Source of the DNA: Actinospica acidithermotolerans
GTDB lineage: Bacteria; Actinomycetota; Actinomycetes; Streptomycetales; Catenulisporaceae
NCBI RefSeq assembly: GCF_018139625.1
Contig: NZ_JAGSOH010000030.1
Span: forward strand, 1 to 64,000
Direction of reading: 5' to 3'
DNA length: 64,000 bases
Shown: positions 54,660 to 62,396 of the stretch, piece by piece
Position numbering within the stretch: the stretch's first letter is position 1
How the letters are laid out: every line of letters begins with the position of its first letter
The notes under the pieces: generated by a model
The model's database searches: none
What the model was told of the DNA's origin: nothing
Seen by the model: the letters and a program-made list of their open reading frames with translations, nothing else
Program-made: the position numbers and the translations under genes

Positions 54660-56507
54660 TCACCGGGGACTGAAATCCTGGTTCGTTCCCGGTGCGTTCT
54701 TGCACGGCCACTGATCGAGCTGCTGGCCGAGGTTGGAACCGGCGCCGTACACGTCGAGGCACAGCCCGCTGTTCTGGTTGCGGAACTCGTAGCTGCCGTC
54801 GGACTGCTGGATCGGCTGCCACAGGGCGTCCGCCGCTCCGCTCGCCGAGTCCTGGACGATGTCCGGCGTGCCCTGGGCCGTGGAGCCGCCCGCGACAGTG
54901 ACAAACTCGCCGGAGTTCTCAGCCTGCAGTTCGCCGTAGCCGCCCGAGGCGGGGACGAACTGGAACTGCTGGTTGGTCTGGCCGTTGCACGTCCACTGGT
55001 CGATCGCCGCGCCCGCGCTGCTCGAAGCGCCGTAGACATCCGCGCACAGGCTGTCGTTGCCGACGACAAGCTGGTGGTAACCGGACGGGTATCCGGTCGT
55101 CGCACCCGCGGGCGTCAGGTAGATCGCGAACGCGTCGTGCGAGGCCTGGAACGTGAACGGCACGGTGATCGAGCCGCCGGACGTGCTCACGTTCTGGCTG
55201 GAGACGGTGAGCGGCGCGGTCAGGGGTGCCTGATCGGGAATCCGCTCGACGGTGACGTTCACCGCGCCGCCGCCGGCCAGCCACGGTACGGCGGAAAGCC
55301 CGCTGAAGGTGACCGACGCGGTGCCGGTGTAGCCGTTGGAGTCCCCGACGATGGCCACAGCGCGCTTGGCGGCGCTGTCCTCCGACGCCGAGATCGCCGT
55401 GCTTCCGACCTGGCCCGAGGTGGTGACGAGCGTGCCGGTCATGTCCGCGTAGTCTCGCATCGCCCACCAGTTGCCGGTCGGCTCCCACGTGCCGTTCACC
55501 TGCGTGAGCACGCCGGTGAGGTTCGGGGTGACGCAGCAGACCCAGTTGCCGCGCATCGCGTTGGTATAACCGGACTGCGCGAAGCGGGCCAGGTACCACG
55601 CCGTGACCCCCGCCGTCTGCCGATCCGCCGGCTGGTATTCGTTGGCTGACAGCGGCACCTGTCCGATGCCCGCCGCGGACACGTCGGAGTCGATCGCCTG
55701 GGAGACGGTGACCGGATCGTCGACGTCGCCCTCGTCGTGGTTGGTGATCATGTCCGGCACCGTGCCCGCGCTCTTGACGTGCGCCAGCCACGTCTGCCAC
55801 TCGCCCTGGTTCCGCTGCGGCGTGTAGGCGAAGTCCGGGCCGACGATCTGCGCGTTCGGGGCGATGCGGCGGATCTCCCTGTAGGCGGTATCCCACATCT
55901 GGAAGTACTGAGTCGTGTCCACGCCGCGCGGCCAGAAGATCGAGATGTCGGGCTCGTTGTAGATGTCGTAGGCGAACTTCAGGCCGGTGGCCTGCAACGC
56001 GCCCACGGTGTCGTCGATGAACGTGACCCAGTTCGAGCAATCACCGTTGTCGCAGGGGTAGACCGTATCCGAGGGCTGACCTCCGTTGAGGCCGTACAGG
56101 TCGCTCAGCAGCATCTCGTACTGCGCGTGGTACGGGGCTTGGGTCAGCCGCTTGGCCTCGGCGACGATGGAGTTGATATCGGCCTGAGTCGCCGACCCGA
56201 AGCTGTAGTTGTCCTTGACCCAGCCCCCGGAGAACCAGCCTCCGCCGCGGAACGCGGTGATGTTCAGCGGCTGCAGGTACTGGTCGCTGGGCTGCGTGCC
56301 GTCCGAGCTGATGCCGTAGAGGAATCCCTCGCCGACGCCGGTCGACGCGCCGCGGGCGGCGGACAGGTCCACGCTGAGCGACTCTCCCGCCGTGGCGGCA
56401 GCGGCGGCGGCATGGCCGGCGGTCGGCACCAGGCCCGTCAGGGCCAGCGCGAGAGCCGCGGCGAGGGCGGCGAGCACCAGGCGGATGGATCGGGTTCGCG
56501 TACGCAT
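54660..56507 (-). CDS. Secreted clan GH-A glycosidase with ricin-like C terminus
   Basis: A 615-residue secreted protein. Signal peptide to about residue 38. The barrel has acid/base E185 in DIYNEPD and probable nucleophile E290 in LSANEYQ, at the ends of strands 4 and 7, as in GH39-like and related clan GH-A enzymes. A beta-sandwich follows, and the last 135 residues are ricin-like (LCADVYGASSSAGAAIDQW, LCLDVYGAGSNLGQQLDQW). Xylosidase or arabinogalactan-side-chain activity is likely, but the family number is not certain. AGGAGGA precedes the ATG, and a promoter with LacI-type operators lies upstream. Confidence 0.8.
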   Translation of the reverse strand: MRTRTRSIRLVLAALAAALALALTGLVPTAGHAAAAAATAGESLSVDLSAARGASTGVGEGFLYGISSDGTQPSDQYLQPLNITAFRGGGWFSGGWVKDNYSFGSATQADINSIVAEAKRLTQAPYHAQYEMLLSDLYGLNGGQPSDTVYPCDNGDCSNWVTFIDDTVGALQATGLKFAYDIYNEPDISIFWPRGVDTTQYFQMWDTAYREIRRIAPNAQIVGPDFAYTPQRNQGEWQTWLAHVKSAGTVPDMITNHDEGDVDDPVTVSQAIDSDVSAAGIGQVPLSANEYQPADRQTAGVTAWYLARFAQSGYTNAMRGNWVCCVTPNLTGVLTQVNGTWEPTGNWWAMRDYADMTGTLVTTSGQVGSTAISASEDSAAKRAVAIVGDSNGYTGTASVTFSGLSAVPWLAGGGAVNVTVERIPDQAPLTAPLTVSSQNVSTSGGSITVPFTFQASHDAFAIYLTPAGATTGYPSGYHQLVVGNDSLCADVYGASSSAGAAIDQWTCNGQTNQQFQFVPASGGYGELQAENSGEFVTVAGGSTAQGTPDIVQDSASGAADALWQPIQQSDGSYEFRNQNSGLCLDVYGAGSNLGQQLDQWPCKNAPGTNQDFSPR

Positions 56508-56577
56508 GCGGATTCCTCCTGCGGTTGCGGCCACTGCGTTGGGGCGACGCGAAGGGGCGGCGGCCGGCCGCACCCAG

Positions 56578-56700
56578 TCGAACCGATTGCGCGAATCGAT
56601 TCGGGCAGTCGGTTCGACCGGGATGCTAGAGGCGGTACAGACGGACGTCAACAGCACTCTGCGGCAGTCGCTCGTCGGATGGAAGGGATCGAATCGATTG
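56578..56700 (-). promoter_or_regulatory. Promoter with operator cluster for the clan GH-A gene
   Basis: On the minus strand TTGACG (56646-56651), 17 bases, TAGCAT (56623-56628). Downstream are TCGGTTCGA (56609-56617), the perfect palindrome CGAATCGATTCG (56592-56603) and TCGAACCGATT (56578-56588). Another copy, CGAATCGATTG, lies upstream at 56690-56700. Four sites in about 120 bases suggest tight, looped repression by the LacI protein of the 46242 gene. Confidence 0.8.
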
Positions 56701-56731
56701 CCTCAATCGACCTAGTCCCCGCGTGAAATCT

Positions 56732-58186
56732 TCAGTTGAGCGTCCACTGCTGGTTGCTGCCGCCGTTGCAGGTCCAGAGTTCGGCGAGGGCTCCGTCGGC
56801 GGTGGAGGCCCCGGTCACGTCGAGGCAGAGTCCTGATTGGACTCCGGTGACGGTGCCGTTGGAGTTGATGTTCCATTGCTGGTTGGCCTGGCCGTTGCAG
56901 GGCCAGATGATGACCTTGGTTCCGGGGCTGGTGCCCTGGGCGTTGGCGTCGAGGCAGTCGGTGGTGCCGCCCACGGTGAGGGTCAGCTCGTTGGACGAGT
57001 TGTGGGTCCAGGTCTGGTTCGGCTGGCCGCTGCAGTCCCAGATCTGCATCTGGGTGCCCGCGGTGGTCGTCGAGTTCGGATCGTCCAGGCACTTGCCCGC
57101 ACCCACCGCGTGCAACGCTCCCGTCGTACCGCCACCGCCACCGCTGCTGGAACCGCCGAGTGCGGCGAGCGCCGCGTAGAACGAGGGCTTGGGCTGGTAG
57201 TTCTGGTCGAACATCGTGGCCGCGCCCCACCCCGGGAAGGTGCCGGGAATCCACGAATCGGGGTCGCCCACCCCCCACTGCGAGACACCCACACAGCGGG
57301 AGACGGCCAGGCAGTCCTTGACGACGTTGCCGTAGTCAGTGGCCTGCTGCTGGAGCGCGGCGCTGGACGCGGGCAGCTGGATCCGGTCGTCGAGCTCGGT
57401 CACCGCCACGTCCAAGCCCAGGTTGGCGAAGCGCTGCATGTTGGCCTGCATGTCCGAGGGCACCTGGCCGACGATGAAGTGGCTCTCGAATCCGATGCCG
57501 CCGAGCGGCACGCCCTGGGCGAGCAGCGATTGGGCGAGGTTGTACATCGCGTCGCTCTTGGCGTTCTCGCCCTCGATGTTGTAGTCGTTCAGGTACAGCT
57601 TCGCGTTCGGGTCGGCGGCGTGCGCGGTGCGCAGCGCGTCGGCGATGTAGCCGGAGCCCATCGCGTTGTAGAACGCGTCCGCGACGAACGAGCCGTCCCC
57701 GTTGAACGGCTCGTTCACCACGTCCCAGGAATAGACCTCGCCCTTGTAGTGGGTGACCTCGGCCGTGATGTGCGCCTCCATCGCGCCCTGGACCTGGTTG
57801 GACGGCAGGCTCGAGACCCAGGAGGGCAGCTGGTTCTGCCAGACCAGGTTGTGGCCGCGCACCCGCATGCCGTGCCCGGACGCATAGGAGACGATCTGGT
57901 CGCCGGGCCCGAAGTTGTACGAGCCGTTCGACGGCTCGGTGGTGTCCCACTTCATCTCGTTGCCCGGGGTCACCATGTCGAATTGGGCGTCCGCGACGCC
58001 CAGCAGCGTCGAGTCGCCGAGGTTGCCGTCGGTCAGGGCGGTGCCGAAGTACCGCCCGTCCGCCGTCGCGGCCGCCTTGAGCGTGGTGGCGCTCGCCGCG
58101 GCGGCGGGCGCCGCCCCGGTGGCGACCGCGGCGATCAGGGCGCCCGTGGCGGCGAGCGCCAGTATCGATGTTCTCGGAGAATGCAT
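56732..58186 (-). CDS. GH10 endo-beta-1,4-xylanase with ricin-type lectin
   Basis: A 484-residue secreted xylanase. Signal peptide to about residue 31. The barrel has acid/base E159 (DVVNEPFNGDG) and nucleophile E264 (AVTELDDR), with the GH10 motif GHNLVWQNQLPSW. Residues about 360-484 form a CBM13/ricin lectin like that of S. lividans XynA. It cleaves the xylan backbone. AAGGAT precedes the ATG. Unlike its neighbours it has no CGAATCGATTCG site upstream but a TGAAACTTTCA palindrome 164 bases before the start. Confidence 0.95.
   Translation of the reverse strand: MHSPRTSILALAATGALIAAVATGAAPAAAASATTLKAAATADGRYFGTALTDGNLGDSTLLGVADAQFDMVTPGNEMKWDTTEPSNGSYNFGPGDQIVSYASGHGMRVRGHNLVWQNQLPSWVSSLPSNQVQGAMEAHITAEVTHYKGEVYSWDVVNEPFNGDGSFVADAFYNAMGSGYIADALRTAHAADPNAKLYLNDYNIEGENAKSDAMYNLAQSLLAQGVPLGGIGFESHFIVGQVPSDMQANMQRFANLGLDVAVTELDDRIQLPASSAALQQQATDYGNVVKDCLAVSRCVGVSQWGVGDPDSWIPGTFPGWGAATMFDQNYQPKPSFYAALAALGGSSSGGGGGTTGALHAVGAGKCLDDPNSTTTAGTQMQIWDCSGQPNQTWTHNSSNELTLTVGGTTDCLDANAQGTSPGTKVIIWPCNGQANQQWNINSNGTVTGVQSGLCLDVTGASTADGALAELWTCNGGSNQQWTLN
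56743..57117 (-). repeat. Ricin-module DNA repeat, copy 2 (inverted)
   Basis: The DNA encoding the xylanase lectin is nearly the same as copies 1 (54013-54415) and 3 (59629-60031) but in the opposite orientation. The match starts after the linker, at the end of the module. Confidence 0.88.
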
Positions 58187-58349
58187 CGTGAAATCCTTCG
58201 CAGGCCATGCTGCACGGAAGGGTGGGCAAGACGCGCCGTCGCCGCCCGGCGCGGGCAGCCGCGGGCGAAGGCGGGCCGGCACACGGCCGGCGAGGACCCG
58301 GGCTGTGCGATGCAGAAAACCCGCGCGAGGCCGGGACGTCAAGTGCCGC

Positions 58350-58360
58350 TGAAACTTTCA
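58350..58360. promoter_or_regulatory. TGAAACTTTCA palindrome upstream of the xylanase gene
   Basis: A perfect palindrome around a central C, upstream of the GH10 gene on the minus strand. GAAACTTTC-type repeats are known operators of actinomycete xylanase genes. A similar TGAAACTTACA lies at 61908-61918 upstream of the GH12 gene. Confidence 0.5.
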
Positions 58361-58421
58361 CGACCCCATGCGCGATACGCACGCACGTCCGTGGCCTGAC
58401 GCCCGGAACTCAAGGAAAGGT

Positions 58422-58450
58422 TTGACATCCGGGCGCGCCGGGTGCAACGT
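58422..58450 (+). promoter_or_regulatory. Candidate promoter of the second GH54 gene
   Basis: TTGACA (58422-58427), 17 bases, CAACGT (58445-58450). The -35 is consensus, the -10 is weak. It lies about 125 bases before the GTG start, with an operator-like palindrome between. Confidence 0.45.
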
Positions 58451-58510
58451 CTCCCCCCGCATCACCTCGGGCCCCCATCCAGATCCACCCGCCGCATCCG
58501 GGGCTCGAAA

Positions 58511-58524
58511 TGTTAGCGCTAACA
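58511..58524. promoter_or_regulatory. TGTTAGCGCTAACA operator-like palindrome
   Basis: A perfect 14-base palindrome with the central CG typical of LacI-family operators, 52 bases before the second GH54 start. It resembles neither the CGAATCGATTCG sites nor exactly the TTTAGCGATAA sites, though it shares TTAGCG with the latter. Confidence 0.65.
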
Positions 58525-58575
58525 GTGTTGTGTCGATCCTTGATGTCCATCGGTTTCAATCACAGGAGGCACCCG

Positions 58576-60042
58576 GTGAGAAAGAACCTCACCTCCAACC
58601 CCGGTCGCGTGCTCGCCGCGGTCGCGCTCGCCGCCGCAGCGCTGACCGGCTACGCGGCCACCGCCGCCCCGGCGCACGCCGCGACGCAGGGCCCGTGCGA
58701 CATCTACGCCGCGGGCGGCACCCCGTGCGTGGCCGCGCACTCCACCACCCGGGCCCTGTACGGGTCCTACAACGGCAACCTGTACCAGGTGCGGCGCTCC
58801 TCGGACAACGCCACCTTGAACATCGGCGTCACCTCGGCCGGCGGCTACGCGAACGCCGCCGCGCAGGACAGCTTCTGCGCCGGCACCACCTGCGTCATCA
58901 CGATCATCTACGACCAGTCCGGACGCGGCAACAACCTGACCGACGCCCCGGCCGGCGGGGCGCAGCCGGGACCGGACAACCTCGCGATCGCCACCGCCGC
59001 CCCCACCACGCTCAACGGGCACGAGGCATACGGGGTCTACGTCGTGCCCGGCACCGGCTACCGCGACGACACCACCAACGGCATCGCGACCGGCGACAAC
59101 CCGGAGAGCGAGTACGCCATCTTCGACGGCACTCACTACAACGGCGGCTGCTGCTTCGACTACGGCAACGCCGAGACGAACAACAACGACGACGGCAACG
59201 GCACCATGGAGGCCATCTACTTCGGCAACATCAAGGTCTGGGGATACGGCACCGGCAACGGCCCCTGGATCATGGCCGACATGGAGAACGGCCTGTACTC
59301 CGGCGTGAACGCGGGCTACAACGCCAACGACCCGACCATCGACTACCGCTACACCACCGCGATGATCGAGGGCGGCGCCAACCAGTGGGCCATCCTCGGC
59401 GGCAACGCCCAGTCCGGCGGCGTGTCCACGTTCTACAGCGGGCCGCGGCCCAACGTCTCCGGCTACAACCCGATGCACAAGCAGGGCGCGATCATCCTCG
59501 GCATCGGCGGCGACAACAGCGACGGGGTCGACGGCACCTTCTACGAAGGCGTCATGACCACCGGCTACGCCTCCGCCTCCACGGAGGCCGCCGTCCAGGC
59601 CAACATCGTCGCCGCCGGCTACGGCTCCGGCGGCTCCACTGGCGGCACCACCGGTCCGTTGCACGCGGTGGGTGCGGGCAAGTGCCTGGACGATCCGAAC
59701 TCGACGACCACCGCGGGCACCCAGCAGCAGATCTGGGACTGCAGCGGCCAGGCGAACCAGACCTGGACCCACAACTCGTCCAACGAGCTGAGCTTGACCG
59801 TGGGTGGCACCACCGACTGCCTCGACGCCAACGGCCAGGGCACCAGCCCCGGAACCAAGGTCATCATCTGGCCCTGCAACGGACAGACCAACCAGCAATG
59901 GAACATCAACTCCAACGGCACCGTCACCGGAGTCCAATCAGGACTCTGCCTCGACGTGACCGGGGCGTCCACCGCAGACGGAGCCCTCGCCGAACTCTGG
60001 ACCTGCAACGGCGGCAGCAACCAGCAATGGACACTCGCATGA
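58576..60042 (+). CDS. Second GH54 alpha-L-arabinofuranosidase with ricin-type lectin
   Basis: A 488-residue secreted enzyme. The GTG start has AGGAGG upstream; the signal ends near PAHAA (residue 36). The catalytic domain has the vicinal pair C192-C193, nucleophile E237 (ADMENGLY) and acid/base D313 (GIGGDN), with exactly the spacing of fungal AbfB. The C-terminal ricin module is nearly identical in DNA to the 52942 gene, while the catalytic halves have clearly diverged, so the two enzymes may have different arabinan or arabinoxylan preferences. Confidence 0.92.
   Translation: MRKNLTSNPGRVLAAVALAAAALTGYAATAAPAHAATQGPCDIYAAGGTPCVAAHSTTRALYGSYNGNLYQVRRSSDNATLNIGVTSAGGYANAAAQDSFCAGTTCVITIIYDQSGRGNNLTDAPAGGAQPGPDNLAIATAAPTTLNGHEAYGVYVVPGTGYRDDTTNGIATGDNPESEYAIFDGTHYNGGCCFDYGNAETNNNDDGNGTMEAIYFGNIKVWGYGTGNGPWIMADMENGLYSGVNAGYNANDPTIDYRYTTAMIEGGANQWAILGGNAQSGGVSTFYSGPRPNVSGYNPMHKQGAIILGIGGDNSDGVDGTFYEGVMTTGYASASTEAAVQANIVAAGYGSGGSTGGTTGPLHAVGAGKCLDDPNSTTTAGTQQQIWDCSGQANQTWTHNSSNELSLTVGGTTDCLDANGQGTSPGTKVIIWPCNGQTNQQWNINSNGTVTGVQSGLCLDVTGASTADGALAELWTCNGGSNQQWTLA
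59629..60031 (+). repeat. Ricin-module DNA repeat, copy 3
   Basis: The same 403 bases as copy 1, with about seven mismatches by eye. The lectin-coding DNA of three neighbouring enzyme genes has been copied or kept alike by gene conversion. Confidence 0.9.
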
Positions 60043-60050
60043 CGACCTGA

Positions 60051-60296
60051 GTGCACTACTCCTGCCGCCCCGACGGTGTCGGGGCGGCAGCAGGCAACTA
60101 CCCACGTATTGCCGTGCAAAAGGGAAGCGATGTCGACCGAAGCATCAACTCGCTGTCGTACGTGTCCTCCGGTCCCGACGTGCACAATGTCGGACCGCTC
60201 GGCTGGTGCGTCGGCTACGTCACCACCTGGGAGATCACCACGGAGAACCCGGGGCAGAACTTCCAGGTCCACATCCACTGGACCGCCTTCGGCTGA
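60051..60296 (+). CDS. Possible small gene or gene remnant
   Basis: The plus-strand frame reads SINSLSYVSSGPDVHNVG then CVGYVTTWEITTENPGQNF and stops at 60294-60296, right before a strong hairpin. The second half looks like the end of a real protein. No ribosome site supports the GTG at 60051, and the first 40 bases form the hairpin that ends the GH54 transcript. The start is unknown; it may be the tail of a deleted gene. No family is recognised. Confidence 0.3.
   Translation: MHYSCRPDGVGAAAGNYPRIAVQKGSDVDRSINSLSYVSSGPDVHNVGPLGWCVGYVTTWEITTENPGQNFQVHIHWTAFG
60062..60090 (+). terminator. Hairpin after the second GH54 gene
   Basis: CTGCCGCCCCGAC (60062-60074) and GTCGGGGCGGCAG (60078-60090) are perfect 13-base arms with a three-base loop, 19 bases after the stop codon. 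No T-tract follows, which is usual in high-GC actinomycetes. Confidence 0.75.
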
Positions 60297-60343
60297 CGTG
60301 CGTCCGCCCGCTCGGAGACGGTTCCCGAGCGGGTGGACGCACG
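60297..60343. terminator. Long hairpin between convergent reading frames
   Basis: Nineteen-base arms (60297-60315 and 60325-60343) pair with a single G-T wobble around a nine-base loop. It directly follows the stop at 60296 and lies ten bases from the GH12 stop on the other strand, so it likely terminates both. Confidence 0.75.
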
Positions 60344-60352
60344 CCGCGGCGC

Positions 60353-61744
60353 TCAGTTCAGGGTGCAACTGAGCGTCGGAGCCGCATTGGTGCCGGAGTA
60401 GTTCGCCTGGAAGCCGAACGAGGTGTTACCGCCGGGCGCGACGGAGCCGTTGAAACTCGCGTTCGTGACGGTCTCACTCTGCCCGCTGTGGCTCTCCACA
60501 CCGTTCCAGAGGTTGGTGATCTGCTGGTTGCCACCCCAGTTCCAGGTCACCTTCCAGCCGTTGCTGCTCGCGGAGCCGTTGTTCGTCACGGTCACCGTCG
60601 CGGTGAACCCGTTGCCCCACTGGCTGGTCACCGCGTAGCCGGCGACGCATCCGCCGCCGCCGCCGCTGCCGGCGGACGTCGTCGCGGTCACGCCGGCGGA
60701 TTGGGCGGAGACGTTGCCCGCCGCGTCGTAGGCGGCCACGGTATACGTGTACTGCGTCGACGCCGACAGGCCGGTGTCGGTGAAGGTGGTGCCGGTGCTC
60801 GTGCCGACCTGGACGCCGTTGCGGTACACCCGGTACCCGGCCACACCGACGTTGTCCGTGGACGGCGACCAGGACAGCGACGCCGAGGAACTGGTCACAC
60901 CGGTGACCGCGAGGTTCGCCGGAGTCGAGGGCGGAGTCGTGTCACCGCCGCCGCCGTTGGCCGTCGCGGTGACCGAGAAGCTGTTGGTGCCCAGGCCCTG
61001 GCCACCCTGCCAGATCTCGAAGCCCGCCTCCACGTCGATCAGGTAGTTCGAGGGGTTGATCGATCCGCGCGCCACCGCGTCCTCGAACAGGGCCTTGAGA
61101 TCGAGGTTGCTGACGGACGTCGTGCCCGGATTCAGCACGTAGGAGATGATCTTCCACGAGGTTTGCTGCCCGGTCCACACGTTCCAGTTCATGCCGTCGA
61201 GGCTCGCGGTGCCGGTCTGCGAGCCAAACGGCTGCACACCGCCGCGGCTGTTGATCCAGACCATCACCTCGGTGCCGTCGGGCTGGCCCGTGGTGGTGGG
61301 CGTGGAGTTGAACCAGATGTCGTAGGCGACGTCGTACGCCCCGGAGGCGGGCTGCGTGGTGCTCCACGAGGAGACGGTGCTGCCCAGGTTGCTCATCTGG
61401 ATCGGCAGGCCGCTGTTCCCGGTGCACGACCCCCAGTGGCAGCCCTTGTATATGGATGGGTAGGTGGCCGGCGCGCCGTTGGTGCCCAGGTTGAAGTTCG
61501 CCGTCGACACGTTCCAGCCGGTCCCGCCGGTGTACGTGATGCACTGCTGAGCGGTGGAGTTCCACTCGTTGGCCTGGATCGTGTAGTCGCCGGCCGCGAT
61601 CGTGCCGGTGGCGGAGCACGTGGAGGTGTCCGCCTGCGCGGCCGGCGCGGCGACGGCGGCGGGCAGCGTCACCGCGAAGGCGAGCGTCAGCGCCGTCGCG
61701 AGCGCGCGCAGCCGGAGGAGTCTTCGAGCCATCGTTGAGTTCAT
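60353..61744 (-). CDS. GH12 endoglucanase with fibronectin III and CBM2
   Basis: A secreted enzyme of 463 residues from 61744 (an ATG at 61732 is equally possible; the AAGGG fits neither well). Signal to about residue 38. The GH12 jelly roll has nucleophile E159 (GTEVMVWINSRGG) and acid/base E243 (VEAGFEIWQGG). A fibronectin III domain follows (about 265-350, PPSTPANLAVTG), then a family 2 cellulose-binding module (CVAGYAVTSQWGNGFTATVTV to the end). It cleaves beta-1,4-glucan or xyloglucan. A TGAAACTTACA site lies 164 bases upstream of the start. Confidence 0.93.
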   Translation of the reverse strand: MNSTMARRLLRLRALATALTLAFAVTLPAAVAAPAAQADTSTCSATGTIAAGDYTIQANEWNSTAQQCITYTGGTGWNVSTANFNLGTNGAPATYPSIYKGCHWGSCTGNSGLPIQMSNLGSTVSSWSTTQPASGAYDVAYDIWFNSTPTTTGQPDGTEVMVWINSRGGVQPFGSQTGTASLDGMNWNVWTGQQTSWKIISYVLNPGTTSVSNLDLKALFEDAVARGSINPSNYLIDVEAGFEIWQGGQGLGTNSFSVTATANGGGGDTTPPSTPANLAVTGVTSSSASLSWSPSTDNVGVAGYRVYRNGVQVGTSTGTTFTDTGLSASTQYTYTVAAYDAAGNVSAQSAGVTATTSAGSGGGGGCVAGYAVTSQWGNGFTATVTVTNNGSASSNGWKVTWNWGGNQQITNLWNGVESHSGQSETVTNASFNGSVAPGGNTSFGFQANYSGTNAAPTLSCTLN

Positions 61745-62396
61745 CCCTTCGAGAGACCGCATCGCTCGGGAAGGTGCCAACGCCTTCGCCGCGGCTCAAG
61801 GGCCGACCACGCCGAGGGGGCCGGGGCGGTTCGGCGCCCCGGCGGACGGCGCAGGTCAGCGCCCGCTTCCGCCGGGGTCGCGGCGGCTCGGCGCCGTCCC
61901 GTAACCGTGAAACTTACAGACGTTGCGCTGAACCCGATGCCCTGGCCGGGAACGTCTCCGCCTTCGGTACCACGATGAGTGAGCTGAGCGGGCACGACCT
62001 GCGTACCTGGCGTACTCATCGCCGATTGGCTCTCACGCGGCCTGTCGAGGGGGAGCGCTCAGTACGTGTACTTCGCCGCCATCTTCAGTCGGGGCGGCGA
62101 TGGCTACTACCTGTGCCGCCTTTGCCGGGCACCGTCGCGCCGGGTGGGAGGCGACATCGGAGCGCCCACTGGAGCTGAGCGCTACTCATTTCTTTTCTCG
62201 AAGTTCAAACTGCGGTCCGGGCTGCGGACTGTGGATGGCTGCCTTGACGCGGTGATAGGAACGAGGCTGGTAGCGGTGTGAGGGCCAAGTGAGCGCCGTA
62301 TGCGGCTCGTAGGCGCTCGTCGAGGTCTTCGCGTGCTGCTGCTTTGGCGGGCTCGCGGCCCGAATCACTCCCACGAGCAAAGGGCCACGGGCAACG
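61745..62396. other. Intergenic region before the permease gene
   Basis: No supported gene in about 650 bases between divergent genes. TGAAACTTACA at 61908-61918 resembles the site upstream of the xylanase gene. I looked for a c-di-AMP (ydaO-type) riboswitch before the KimA-like gene and did not find its conserved blocks with confidence. Confidence 0.45.

Noticed and set aside
61920-62396. A c-di-AMP (ydaO-type) riboswitch before the KimA-like permease
   Set aside because: Such switches are common there in actinobacteria, but I could not match the conserved blocks. A covariance-model search would decide.
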